A stretch of 64,000 bases of DNA from Inquilinus sp052078665 (GTDB lineage Bacteria; Pseudomonadota; Alphaproteobacteria; DSM-16000; Inquilinaceae), in contig NZ_JBQJIK010000006.1 of the NCBI RefSeq assembly GCF_052078665.1, positions 1 to 64,000 of the forward strand, given 5' to 3'. The notes below the pieces were generated by a model that saw only the letters and a program-made list of their open reading frames with translations, was not told the DNA's origin and searched no databases. Shown here piece after piece: positions 33,896 through 42,198 of this stretch (its first letter is position 1; every line of letters begins with the position of its first letter). A program made the translations under genes and the position numbers.

Positions 33896-35212
33896 ATGGC
33901 TGAGTTCACGCGGCGCGACGTTCTGAAGACCGGGGCGGGGCTGGCCGCGGCCGGCGCCATCGGCTCGGGCGGCCTGATCAGGCCGGCCCATGCCCAGGAC
34001 CTGTCCTACACGCCGGAATCCGGCGCGACGCTGCGGGTGCTGCGCTGGGCCAAGTTCGTGCAGGGCGACGAGACCCAGTGGCTGGCCAACACCAAGGCGT
34101 TCAGCGACAAATACGGCGTCCCGGTGCGGGTCGACAGCGAGGGCTGGGAGGACATCCGGCCGAAGGCGGCGGTCGCCGCCAATGTCGGCAGCGGGCCGGA
34201 CATCGTGCTGGTCTGGTTCGACGACGCCCAGCTCTACCCCGACAAGCTGCTCGACGTCACCGAGCTGGCCAACTATCTCGGCAACAAATACGGCGGCTGG
34301 TACGAGGGCCTGCAGGGCTACGCCCAGCGCGACGGCAAGTTCGTCGGCCTGCCGCTGGCCGCGATCGGCAACGCCATCTGCTACCGCGAGAGCTGGGTGA
34401 AGGAAGCCGGCTTCGCCGAGTTCCCGAAGGACACCGACGGCTTCCTGGCGCTGTGCCGCAAGCTGAAGGAGAACGGCCATCCGCCTGGCTTCACCCTCGG
34501 CAACGGCGTCGGCGACGGCAACAATTTCGGCCATTGGATCATGTGGAGCCATGGCGGCAAGATGGTCGACGAGCAGGGCAACGTCGTCATCAACAGCCCG
34601 GAGACGATCGCCGGGCTGAACTATGCGGCCGAGCTGTACAAGACCTTCATCCCCGGCACCGAGGCCTGGCTCGACACCAACAACAACCGGGCCTTCCTGG
34701 CCGGCGAGGTCAGCGTTACGGCGAACGGCGTGTCGCTGTACTACGCCGCCAAGAGGGATGACAATCTGAAGGAGATGGCCAAGGACATCCGCTGCGTGCC
34801 GCTGCCGATCGGCCCGGTCGGCCAGTCGGTCGAGCTGTGCCAGACCACCTCGGCGGTGGTGTTCAACTACACCAAGTATCCGAACGCTGCGAAGGAGTAC
34901 CTGCGCTTCATGTGGGAGAAGGAGCAGTTCTTCCCCTGGATGGAGGCGTCGAGCGGCTATTGCTGCCAGCCGCTGAAGGGCTATGCCGACCATCCGGTGT
35001 GGAAGGAGGATCCGAACCACGCCGCCTATGCCGGCGCCTCGGCCCGGCTGCGCCCGAACGGCTATGCCGGCCCGCTGGGCTATGCCTCGGCGGCGGCGAT
35101 GGCGGACTACATCGTCGTCAACATGGTCGCCGAGGCCGCCACCGGCCAGCGCACGCCGGAGGAAGCGGCGGCGCGGGCCCAGAAGCGGGCCGAGCGGTAC
35201 TATCGGGTGTAA
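33896..35212 (+). CDS. ABC importer substrate-binding protein (Tat-exported, family 1)
   Basis: 438 residues. The N-terminus TRRDVLKTGAGLAAAGAI is a twin-arginine signal, ending near PAHAQD, so the protein folds in the cytoplasm and is exported to the periplasm. The body is a type 1 extracellular solute-binding protein (ADLYPDK-like ligand region reads DDAQLYPDKLLDV; the hinge has NNNRAFLAGEVSV), typical for oligosaccharides, sugar alcohols or glycerol phosphate. It belongs with the ATPase upstream and the permeases downstream. Substrate unknown; a sugar acid is possible from the shared promoter word with the DenD-like gene. Confidence 0.93.
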   Translation: MAEFTRRDVLKTGAGLAAAGAIGSGGLIRPAHAQDLSYTPESGATLRVLRWAKFVQGDETQWLANTKAFSDKYGVPVRVDSEGWEDIRPKAAVAANVGSGPDIVLVWFDDAQLYPDKLLDVTELANYLGNKYGGWYEGLQGYAQRDGKFVGLPLAAIGNAICYRESWVKEAGFAEFPKDTDGFLALCRKLKENGHPPGFTLGNGVGDGNNFGHWIMWSHGGKMVDEQGNVVINSPETIAGLNYAAELYKTFIPGTEAWLDTNNNRAFLAGEVSVTANGVSLYYAAKRDDNLKEMAKDIRCVPLPIGPVGQSVELCQTTSAVVFNYTKYPNAAKEYLRFMWEKEQFFPWMEASSGYCCQPLKGYADHPVWKEDPNHAAYAGASARLRPNGYAGPLGYASAAAMADYIVVNMVAEAATGQRTPEEAAARAQKRAERYYRV

Positions 35213-35252
35213 GCTGTCGGCCGTGACGTGACCGGCCGGCCGGGGAGGGTGG

Positions 35253-36029
35253 ATGGTGTTCGGCTGTCGGATCCTGCTGGCGCTGCTGTTCGCCGCCCTG
35301 GCCGCACCGGGCTGGAGCGCCGATCTGACGCGGGACCAGGTGGTCGCGATGCTGTCCCGCGCCTCCCCGGCCGCGCCGGCCGATCTCTCCGGCCGGTCGC
35401 TGCAGAAGGTCGATCTCAGCAGGCTCGACCTGTCGGGCGCGAACTTCGCCGGCGCCGATCTGTTTGCGGCCAAGCTGGAGGACAGCAACCTGACCAGGGC
35501 CGACCTGACCGGCGCCAATCTCGGCCTCGCCTGGGTGATCCGGGCGAATTTCTCCGATGCCGACTTGTCCGGCGCGAATGTCCAAGGGCTGGTCGTCGCC
35601 TCGGGCATGCAGACCAACTCGGCCGAGGCCCCGGTCTTCGCTCGCACCAAGTTCCTGGGGGCGCGGGTGATCGCCCGCTTCGGCGGCTTCGACCTGCGCG
35701 GCGCCGACTTCACCGACGCCAGGCTGGCGGTCGACATGCGCAACCAGTCGATGGGGATCATGCGGGCCGACTTCTCGAGCACCCGGCTGGAGGGCGCCAA
35801 CTTCACCCGGGCCGATCTCGGGCGCGCCTGGTTCCGCTTCGCCAAGCTGCAGGGGGCGCGCTTCACCGGGGCCAGCCTGCTGCATGTCGACTTCTCCGGC
35901 GCCGACCTCACCGGGGCGGACCTCACCGGTGCCGACGCTACCGGGGCCGATTTCGGCCAGGCGATCCTGACCGGCGTCGTCGGCCTCGACACGGTCAAAG
36001 GGCTGGACCCCGCGGTCCCGCGCCGATAG
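35253..36029 (+). CDS. Exported pentapeptide-repeat protein
   Basis: 258 residues. A signal peptide (ILLALLFAALAAPGWSAD) is followed by two runs of A(D/N)LxX pentapeptides, about residues 45-125 and 150-245, for example LSGANFAGADL and GADLTGADLTGADATGADF, which form a right-handed square beta-helix. It should be periplasmic or lipidless surface-located. It is placed between the binding protein (40-base gap) and the first permease (86-base gap) of an ABC importer operon, an odd position because importers do not use such a protein. The function is unknown. Confidence 0.85.
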   Translation: MVFGCRILLALLFAALAAPGWSADLTRDQVVAMLSRASPAAPADLSGRSLQKVDLSRLDLSGANFAGADLFAAKLEDSNLTRADLTGANLGLAWVIRANFSDADLSGANVQGLVVASGMQTNSAEAPVFARTKFLGARVIARFGGFDLRGADFTDARLAVDMRNQSMGIMRADFSSTRLEGANFTRADLGRAWFRFAKLQGARFTGASLLHVDFSGADLTGADLTGADATGADFGQAILTGVVGLDTVKGLDPAVPRR

Positions 36030-36115
36030 CGCCGCGAGGCGGGTAACGTTCAGCGCGGCCTGAGGCCGCAAGCCGGGCCGCCCGCGGAGGGCGCCCGGCC
36101 TCTCGTGGAGGACAG

Positions 36116-37060
36116 ATGTCGACGATCGCGCAGCGAAGATCGCCGCCCCCGACCGCGTCGTGGATGGCGCGGATGATGGAAAGCCGCAACGCGCTGGGGC
36201 TGGCCTTCCTGCTGCCGGCCGCGGTGATCCTGCTGCTGTTCCTGACCTATCCGCTCGGCCTCGGCCTCTGGCTCGGCTTCACCGACACGCGCCTCGGCCG
36301 GCCCGGCATCTGGATCGGCGCCGAGAACTACGAGTTCCTCTGGGAGGACCCGATCTTCTGGCTGGCGGTGTTCAACACCATCCTCTACACCACCGTCGCC
36401 AGCGTCTTCAAATTCGTGCTCGGCCTGTGGCTGGCGCTGCTCCTGAACCAGCATTTGCCGTTCAAGGCCTTCCTGCGCGCCATCGTGCTGCTGCCCTGGG
36501 TGGTGCCGACCGTGCTGTCGGGCATCGCCTTCTGGTGGATCTTCGACGCCCAGTTCTCGGTGATCTCCTGGAGCCTGATCCAGCTCGGGCTGATCGACAC
36601 GCCGATCAACTTCCTGGGCGACGTCGCCAACGCCCGGGCCTCGGTGATCGCCGCCAACATCTGGCGCGGCATCCCCTTCGTCGCCATCACGCTGCTGGCC
36701 GGGCTGCAGACCATCCCGCAATCGCTGTACGAGGCGGCGGTGCTGGACGGCGCCAGCAACTGGCAGCGCTTCCGCTGGATCACCCTGCCGATGCTGTCGC
36801 CGATCATCGCGGTGGTGATGACCTTCTCGGTGCTGTTCACCTTCACCGACTTCCAGCTGATCTACGTGCTGACCCGCGGCGGCCCGCTGAACGCCACCCA
36901 TCTGATGGCGACCTTGTCGTTCCAGCGCGCCATCCCCGGCGGCCAGCTGGGGGAGGGGGCGGCGATCGCCTCGGCCATGATCCCGTTCCTGCTGGCGGCG
37001 GTGATGTTCAGCTATTTCGGCCTGCAGCGGCAGCGCTGGCAGCAGGGAGGGCGCGACTGA
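36116..37060 (+). CDS. ABC importer permease 1 (MalF/UgpA type)
   Basis: 314 residues with six membrane segments (first near GLAFLLPAAVILLLFLTYP). The EAA loop YEAAVLDGASNWQRFRWITL, which docks on the ATPase, is well conserved. Inner-membrane half of the importer channel. Its stop codon overlaps the start of the second permease by one base (TGATG), so the two are translationally coupled. Confidence 0.95.
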   Translation: MSTIAQRRSPPPTASWMARMMESRNALGLAFLLPAAVILLLFLTYPLGLGLWLGFTDTRLGRPGIWIGAENYEFLWEDPIFWLAVFNTILYTTVASVFKFVLGLWLALLLNQHLPFKAFLRAIVLLPWVVPTVLSGIAFWWIFDAQFSVISWSLIQLGLIDTPINFLGDVANARASVIAANIWRGIPFVAITLLAGLQTIPQSLYEAAVLDGASNWQRFRWITLPMLSPIIAVVMTFSVLFTFTDFQLIYVLTRGGPLNATHLMATLSFQRAIPGGQLGEGAAIASAMIPFLLAAVMFSYFGLQRQRWQQGGRD

Positions 37061-37944
37061 TGGCGATCAAGAGCGACGTCGTCGGCGACGAAGGCGGCAT
37101 GGGCTATCTGGAGCGGCTGCCGCGCCGGGTGGTGACGGTCTACCTGCCGCTCGCGGTGTTCGTCTTCGTGCTGCTGTTCCCGTTCTACTGGATGGCGGTC
37201 ACCTCGGTGAAATCGAACGCCGAGCTGTACAACTACAAGGACTTCAACCCGCTCTGGGTGGCCGAGCCGACGCTGCGGCACATCCGCTTCCTGCTGTTCG
37301 AGACCTCGTATCCCGCCTGGCTGTGGAACACGATGGTGATCGCCGTCGGGTCGACCGCGCTGGCGCTGGTCTGCTCGGTCCTCGCCGCCTATGCGATCGA
37401 GCGGCTGCGCTTCACCGGGGCGCGCTTCGTCGGCCTCGCCATCTTCCTGGCCTATCTGGTGCCGCCCTCGATCCTGTTCATCCCGCTGGCGGTCCAGCTC
37501 GGCCAGCTCGGCCTGCTGAACAGCCAATGGGCGCTGATCCTGACCTACCCGACCTTCCTGGTGCCGTTCTGCACCTGGCTGCTGATGGGCTATTTCCGCT
37601 CGATCCCGTTCGAGCTGGAGGAATGCGCCATCATCGACGGCGCCTCGCGGCTGCAGATCCTGCGCCGGATCACCCTGCCGCTGGCCGTGCCCGGCCTGAT
37701 CTCGGCCGGGATCTTCGCCTTCACCCTGTCCTGGAACGAGTTCATCTACGCCCTGACCTTCATCTCGGATTCGGAGCGCAAGACCGTGCCGGTCGGGGTC
37801 TTGACCGAGCTGGTCCAGGGCGACACCTACCAATGGGGGGCGCTGATGGCCGGCGCCCTGCTGGGCTCGCTGCCCGTGGTGCTGCTCTACTCCTTTTTCG
37901 TCGAGCACTACGTCTCCAGCATGACCGGCGCCGTGAAGGAATGA
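37060..37944 (+). CDS. ABC importer permease 2 (MalG/UgpE type)
   Basis: 294 residues with the EAA loop LEECAIIDGASRLQILRRIT, then LPLAVPGL, and membrane segments such as FVFVLLFPFYWMAV and LVPPSILFIPLAV. It pairs with the preceding permease to form the channel of a CUT1 sugar importer. Start at 37060 overlaps the previous stop by one base. A hydrolase gene follows after 16 bases and is probably in the same operon. Confidence 0.95.
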   Translation: MAIKSDVVGDEGGMGYLERLPRRVVTVYLPLAVFVFVLLFPFYWMAVTSVKSNAELYNYKDFNPLWVAEPTLRHIRFLLFETSYPAWLWNTMVIAVGSTALALVCSVLAAYAIERLRFTGARFVGLAIFLAYLVPPSILFIPLAVQLGQLGLLNSQWALILTYPTFLVPFCTWLLMGYFRSIPFELEECAIIDGASRLQILRRITLPLAVPGLISAGIFAFTLSWNEFIYALTFISDSERKTVPVGVLTELVQGDTYQWGALMAGALLGSLPVVLLYSFFVEHYVSSMTGAVKE

Positions 37945-37960
37945 GGCCAGGGAGAAAGCC

Positions 37961-38848
37961 GTGACCCGGACCGCCGACACCCCGCTGCTGCGCGTTGCCT
38001 ATGAGGAGTCGGGGGCCGCCGACGGCCCGCCGTTGGTGCTGCTGCATGGCTGGCCGGACCATCTCCGCACCTGGGATCGCGTCCTGCCGGTGCTGCATAA
38101 GGCCGGGTTCCGCACCCTGGTGCCGAATCTCCGCGGCTTCGGCGGCACCACCTTTCGCGACCCCGGCACCATGCGCTCGGGCCAGCTCGTGGCGCTCGGG
38201 CAGGATCTGCTCGACTTCGCCGACGCGCTCGGCCTCGGCCGCTTCGCCGTGGTCGGTCATGACTGGGGTGCCCGCGCCGCCTACATCGCCAGCGCTTTGG
38301 CGCCGCAGCGGGTGTCGCACTGCATCGCCATGTCGGTCGGCTGGGGCACCAACGCGCCGGACCAGCCGCTCGGCCTGACCCAGGTCCAGAACTACTGGTA
38401 CCACTGGTACATGGCGCTCGACCGGGGCGCCGATCTGGTGCGCAGCGACCGCCGCGGCTTCACCCGCCACATCTGGCGGATCTGGACCCCGGGCTGGGAG
38501 CTGTCGGACGCGGAGTTCGAGGACACGGCCGCCGCCTTCGACAATCCGGACTGGGCGGAGGTCGTGCTGCACTCCTACCGCGTGCGCTGGGGCCTGGCGC
38601 CGCATGACCCGCTCTACGAGACCCTTGAGGCGCGGCTGGCCGGGAACCCTGAAATCGACGTCCCGACTCTGGTCCTGCACGGCGGCTCCGACCCCTGCAA
38701 CGACCCCTCGACCTCGGCCGGGAAGGAGAAATTCTTCCGCGGCCGCTACGAGCGGGGCGTGCTGCCCGGGATCGGCCATTTCCCCCAACGCGAAGCCCCG
38801 AACGCCGTCGCCGAGGCGATCCTGCGGTTCCTGGCCGCTAAGGACTGA
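37961..38848 (+). CDS. Epoxide-hydrolase-like alpha/beta hydrolase
   Basis: 295 residues, starting at a GTG preceded by GGAGAAA. The motif LLHGWPDHLRTWD is the HGxP oxyanion element of epoxide hydrolases, the elbow is VGHDWGARAAY with an aspartate nucleophile, and GIGHFPQREAP carries the histidine. Enzymes of this group hydrolyse epoxides or haloalkanes through an ester intermediate. It is the last gene of the ABC importer operon, so its substrate may come through the transporter, although the link is inference. Confidence 0.88.
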   Translation: MTRTADTPLLRVAYEESGAADGPPLVLLHGWPDHLRTWDRVLPVLHKAGFRTLVPNLRGFGGTTFRDPGTMRSGQLVALGQDLLDFADALGLGRFAVVGHDWGARAAYIASALAPQRVSHCIAMSVGWGTNAPDQPLGLTQVQNYWYHWYMALDRGADLVRSDRRGFTRHIWRIWTPGWELSDAEFEDTAAAFDNPDWAEVVLHSYRVRWGLAPHDPLYETLEARLAGNPEIDVPTLVLHGGSDPCNDPSTSAGKEKFFRGRYERGVLPGIGHFPQREAPNAVAEAILRFLAAKD

Positions 38849-38865
38849 GAGCTCCCAAACCGTCA

Positions 38866-38912
38866 TTGACATCCCCGTCCATCTCGCCATAAGTTAGTTA
38901 ACGATCACTAAC
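38866..38912 (+). promoter_or_regulatory. TetR gene promoter and overlapping operator
   Basis: TTGACA (38866-38871) is followed at 17-18 bases by ATAAGT/TAAGTT (38889-38895). The palindrome GTTAGT-N8-ACTAAC (38893-38912) overlaps the -10 box and the start point, an arrangement expected for autorepression by the TetR protein encoded from 38929. The word CGATCACTAA within it recurs before the other TetR gene at 11226. Confidence 0.7.
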
Positions 38913-38928
38913 TTCCTGAGTCACGGAC

Positions 38929-39507
38929 ATGGCCGGCAAAGGCAGGGACACCAGGGCGCGGATGGAGGAGGCGGCCATCCGCCTGTTCGCCGAGCGCGGG
39001 GTCGAGGGCACTTCGGTGCGCGACATCGCCGCCGCGGTCGGCGTCACCGAGGCGGCGCTGTACCGCCACCTGACCTCGAAGGACGAGTTCGTGGCCGGAT
39101 TGTTCGCCGACCGCTATGTCGAGCTCGGCCGCCAGGTCCATGCGGCGCAGGAGGGGCTGACCGGCTTCGCCGCCCGGATGCGGGCGATGGTCGAGACCTG
39201 CTGCCGGCTGCACGACCGCGACCCATCGCTGTTCCGCTTCCTGCTGATCGTCCAGCACCGGGCGCTGCCCAGCCTGGCGCTGGGCGAGCCCAACCCCGGC
39301 GACGTCATCGGCGCCGTGATCGCCGACGGCATCCGCGAGGGCGCCGTGACCATCGCCGACCCCCGGCTGGCCACCGCCATCGCCTTCGGCTGCGTGCTGC
39401 AGCCGGCGGTGTTCCTGCTCTACGGCCGGCTCGAGGGCGGCCTGGCCGACCGCGCGCCGGAGATCGCCGGCGCCATCCTGCGGGCTCTCGGCGGCCCTGC
39501 CGCCTGA
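38929..39507 (+). CDS. TetR/AcrR-family transcriptional regulator
   Basis: 192 residues. The DNA-binding domain is RARMEEAAIRLFAERGVEGT followed by SVRDIAAAVGVTEAALYRHL; the rest is an all-helical effector domain. A strong promoter with an overlapping palindrome lies upstream, so autoregulation is likely. A 55-residue membrane protein gene follows 38 bases downstream and may be cotranscribed. Other targets are not apparent, because the upstream operon runs in the same direction. Confidence 0.92.
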   Translation: MAGKGRDTRARMEEAAIRLFAERGVEGTSVRDIAAAVGVTEAALYRHLTSKDEFVAGLFADRYVELGRQVHAAQEGLTGFAARMRAMVETCCRLHDRDPSLFRFLLIVQHRALPSLALGEPNPGDVIGAVIADGIREGAVTIADPRLATAIAFGCVLQPAVFLLYGRLEGGLADRAPEIAGAILRALGGPAA

Positions 39508-39545
39508 CCCGCATTCCCCATCCGTCTCAGCGCGAGGAGACGTCC

Positions 39546-39713
39546 ATGATCGACCCGATCGTGTTCCTGCTGATGATCGCCGCCATGATCTGGCTCGGCG
39601 TCCAGGTCCTGACCCAGCGCAGCGCCATCCGCGAGCTGGAATCCCGCCTCGACCTCATCGATGAGGAGGCTCCGGCATCCCCGGCGCGGAATCGGCGGCC
39701 GGGGCTGAATTGA
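39546..39713 (+). CDS. Small single-span membrane protein (55 aa)
   Basis: A 55-residue frame beginning MIDPIVFLLMIAAMIWLGVQ, clearly one membrane helix, followed by a charged helix (LTQRSAIRELESRLDLIDEE) that could be coiled coil and a basic tail. AGGAG lies seven bases before the ATG. It follows the TetR gene by 38 bases and ends just before a palindromic repeat. No family recognised. The ribosome-binding site and amphipathic pattern support it as a real gene. Confidence 0.65.
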   Translation: MIDPIVFLLMIAAMIWLGVQVLTQRSAIRELESRLDLIDEEAPASPARNRRPGLN

Positions 39714-39720
39714 TGGCCGC

Positions 39721-39871
39721 CTCAGAGACCGTTTGGAAATGCGCTGGTGTGAGTCGGCTGGCGGTGGTTTCGAGAACCGGCGCGCAGCGGACGTTTGGGT
39801 CCGTGAGCACCGGAAGCTTCGAGTCCGCCGTCAGACGGCCGCACCAGTAGCATTTCAGGCGGTCTCTCTCA
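39721..39871. repeat. Palindromic MITE-like repeat, copy 2
   Basis: The second copy of the 150-base element at 27092. Terminal inverted repeats run from 39725 (GAGACCGTTTGGAAATGC) and to 39866 (GCATTTCAGGCGGTCTC, one base shorter). The right end again carries TCAG, and its TCA at 39869 is the stop codon of the minus-strand thiol oxidoreductase gene. Most differences from copy 1 are single transitions. Confidence 0.85.
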
Positions 39872-40621
39872 GCCCGCCCGCTCCTTGTCGATCTCGCTCT
39901 TCAGCGCGTCGAAGCCGACCGCGCCCGGGATGATCTGGTCGTTGATGACGAAGGCCGGCGTGCCCCGCACGCCCAGCGCCTCGGCCAGGTCCATGTTGGC
40001 GCGCAGCTCCGCCACCACCGACGGGTCGTTCATGTCCTGCTTCAGCTTGTCGACATCGAGCCCGACCTGCTTGGCGGTGTCGTAGATCACCTCGTCGGTC
40101 AACTGGCCCTTGAGGCCCATCATCTTGGTGTGGAAGTCGAGATACTTGCCCTGCATCTGCGCCGCCAGCGAGGCGCGGGCCGCGGTTACCGAGGCCGGCC
40201 CGAGGATCGGGAACTCCTTCAGCACCACCTTCAGCCCGCCATCCTGCTTCACCAGCCGCTCCAAATCGGGCTGGGCCCGCTTGCAGTAGCCGCACTGGTA
40301 GTCGAAGAACTCGACCAGCGTCACGTCGCCCTGGGCGTTGCCGATCACCGGCGAGGACGCGCTGCGGAACAGCTCGTCGGCCCGGCTGGTCAGCGTCTTG
40401 GCCTGGGCCGAGCGCTCCTCCTCGTCCTTCTTGGCCTGATAGGCGTCCAGCGCCTCGACCACGATCTCGGGATGGGCGCGGATGTAGTCGCGCACGACCT
40501 GCTCGATCGCCTCCTTCTGGATCGGATCGACCGCGGGCGTGCTCTGCTGGGCCCATACCGATGGCGAGGCGACCGCCACCGCGGCGAGGACGGCCAGGCT
40601 GGCGAGGTGGGGGCGGAGCAT
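39869..40621 (-). CDS. DsbA-family periplasmic thiol:disulfide oxidoreductase
   Basis: 250 residues from the ATG at 40621, preceded by AAAGGAT. The signal peptide ends near SVWAQQ. The thioredoxin fold has the active site CGYC at residues 110-113 (FFDYQCGYCKRAQPD) and the cis-proline loop VRGTPAFV. An N-terminal helical extension (residues 30-90) resembles Com1/ScsC-type proteins that oligomerise and isomerise disulfides. Role: disulfide formation or repair in the periplasm. Its stop codon coincides with the end of a palindromic repeat. Confidence 0.92.
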   Translation of the reverse strand: MLRPHLASLAVLAAVAVASPSVWAQQSTPAVDPIQKEAIEQVVRDYIRAHPEIVVEALDAYQAKKDEEERSAQAKTLTSRADELFRSASSPVIGNAQGDVTLVEFFDYQCGYCKRAQPDLERLVKQDGGLKVVLKEFPILGPASVTAARASLAAQMQGKYLDFHTKMMGLKGQLTDEVIYDTAKQVGLDVDKLKQDMNDPSVVAELRANMDLAEALGVRGTPAFVINDQIIPGAVGFDALKSEIDKERAG

Positions 40622-40749
40622 CGGGGTATCCTTTCGCTGGAACATGTCCCACTAGTCGCCTTTCGCGACGGGATGATCAAGGGTTACCGGGGCTCCGGCG
40701 GCATTCGACCGCAACGGTCTGCGCCGGCGGCATGGCTCGGAGCCGGCTC

Positions 40750-42090
40750 TCAGCGCGGCTTGTCTTCGGCCTGCCGCTGCAGGTCCTGGGCCCGGCGCCA
40801 GCCGGGCGAGCCGCGCGGCAGCAGCTGCAGCGCCCGGTCGACCTGGGCCCGGGCGTTCGGCTTGTCGCCGCGGGCCAGGTTGTCCTCGGCCAGGGCCAGC
40901 GACGCCTTGCCCATGTCGCCGACCTTGCCATAGGCGGTGCCGAGCAGCCGCCAGACGATCGGCGGCGTCTTCTCCGGGTCGATGCTGGCGCGCTCCAGGT
41001 CGCGGATGGCGCTGCGCAGCTCGGCGTCGGAGCCGCGGTCGATCTTGGTCTGGGCCAGCGGGATCAGCAGCAGCGGCTCGTTCGGCAAGAGCGCCAGGGC
41101 GCGCTCGTAATAGGGCCGGGCCTCGGCCAGGCGCCCGGTCTCCAAGAGGATCTGGCCGCGCAGCTCGAGGTAGTAGGGGTTGCGCGGCTCCGCCTTGATC
41201 AGCGCGTCGGTGCGGCCGAGCGCGTCGGCGAAGATGTTGTTGCGATAGGCCGCGATCGCCCGGGCGTATTGCGCCGGGATGCCGGTGTCGCTTGACGGGT
41301 AGACCCGGGCCACGCTCTGCGGCTCGGTGAAGCCGAACAGCTTGGCCCGCATCCGCGCGAACATGTCGTCATAGCCCGCCGGCATGGGATGGCCGCGCAG
41401 CGGCGACTTCTCGACCGCCTCCTGCACCGCCTCGATCCGGTCCTGTGTCAGCGGATGGGTGCGGGTGTATTCCGAGCCGGTCGGGCGGGCCAGCTCGGCA
41501 TCCTGCATGCGCTTGAGGAAGCTGAGCATGCCGTCGGCCGGGATGCCGGCCTGGGCCAGGAAGCGCAAACCCGCCTGGTCGGCCGAGCTCTCGATCCCGC
41601 GGGTGAAGTTGACCATGTTCTGCCGGGCGATGTCCTGGGCGGTGATGGCGCCGGCCATCCCGGCGTCGCCGCGGCCGGCCGCGGCGCCGGCGGCGGCGCC
41701 CAGCAGCGAGCCGATGGTGGCGATCAGCCGGCTGCGCTCCATCTGCTCCGCCCCGCGCACCAGATGGCCGCCGGCGATGTGGCCGGTCTCGTGCGCCAGC
41801 ACGGCCATCAGCTCGCCGGCGCTGCGGGTCTGCAGGATCAGCCCGGAATAGACGAAGATGTTCTGGCCGCCGGCGACGAAGGCGTTCACGTCGTCGTCAT
41901 TGACCAGGAGGATGCTGACCGCCGCCGGGTTCAGCCCGGCCGCCCGGAAGATTGGCGTCAGCATCTTGTGGATGCTAGTTTCGATCTCGGCGTCGCGGAC
42001 CACCGGAATGCGTTGCGCCTGGGCTGCCGCGAGGGGCCCGACGATGACCGCCGCCAGGGCCAGCACCAAGATCCGAATGACCCGTCCCAA
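40750..42090 (-). CDS. M48 metalloprotease with TPR domain (BepA-like)
   Basis: 446 residues. The signal peptide ends at AAAQAQ. The zinc motif HETGH lies at residues 100-104 within AVLAHETGHIAGGHL, and the C-terminal half (about 280-440) consists of tetratricopeptide repeats. This is the arrangement of BepA/YfgC-like periplasmic proteases, which assist outer-membrane protein assembly and degrade stalled components such as LptD or BamA. The DsbA-like gene lies 128 bases downstream on the same strand, so both would serve envelope protein quality control. Confidence 0.92.
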   Translation of the reverse strand: MGRVIRILVLALAAVIVGPLAAAQAQRIPVVRDAEIETSIHKMLTPIFRAAGLNPAAVSILLVNDDDVNAFVAGGQNIFVYSGLILQTRSAGELMAVLAHETGHIAGGHLVRGAEQMERSRLIATIGSLLGAAAGAAAGRGDAGMAGAITAQDIARQNMVNFTRGIESSADQAGLRFLAQAGIPADGMLSFLKRMQDAELARPTGSEYTRTHPLTQDRIEAVQEAVEKSPLRGHPMPAGYDDMFARMRAKLFGFTEPQSVARVYPSSDTGIPAQYARAIAAYRNNIFADALGRTDALIKAEPRNPYYLELRGQILLETGRLAEARPYYERALALLPNEPLLLIPLAQTKIDRGSDAELRSAIRDLERASIDPEKTPPIVWRLLGTAYGKVGDMGKASLALAEDNLARGDKPNARAQVDRALQLLPRGSPGWRRAQDLQRQAEDKPR

Positions 42091-42198
42091 CGCTCCGCTC
42101 CCCCCGTGCCGGCGATCCGTTCCGCTGGATCATCACGCTAGCGGCCGACTGTGTCGACCCGGTGGCGTCCTGCCCTCCACCCGAAGCACACGCCCGTC

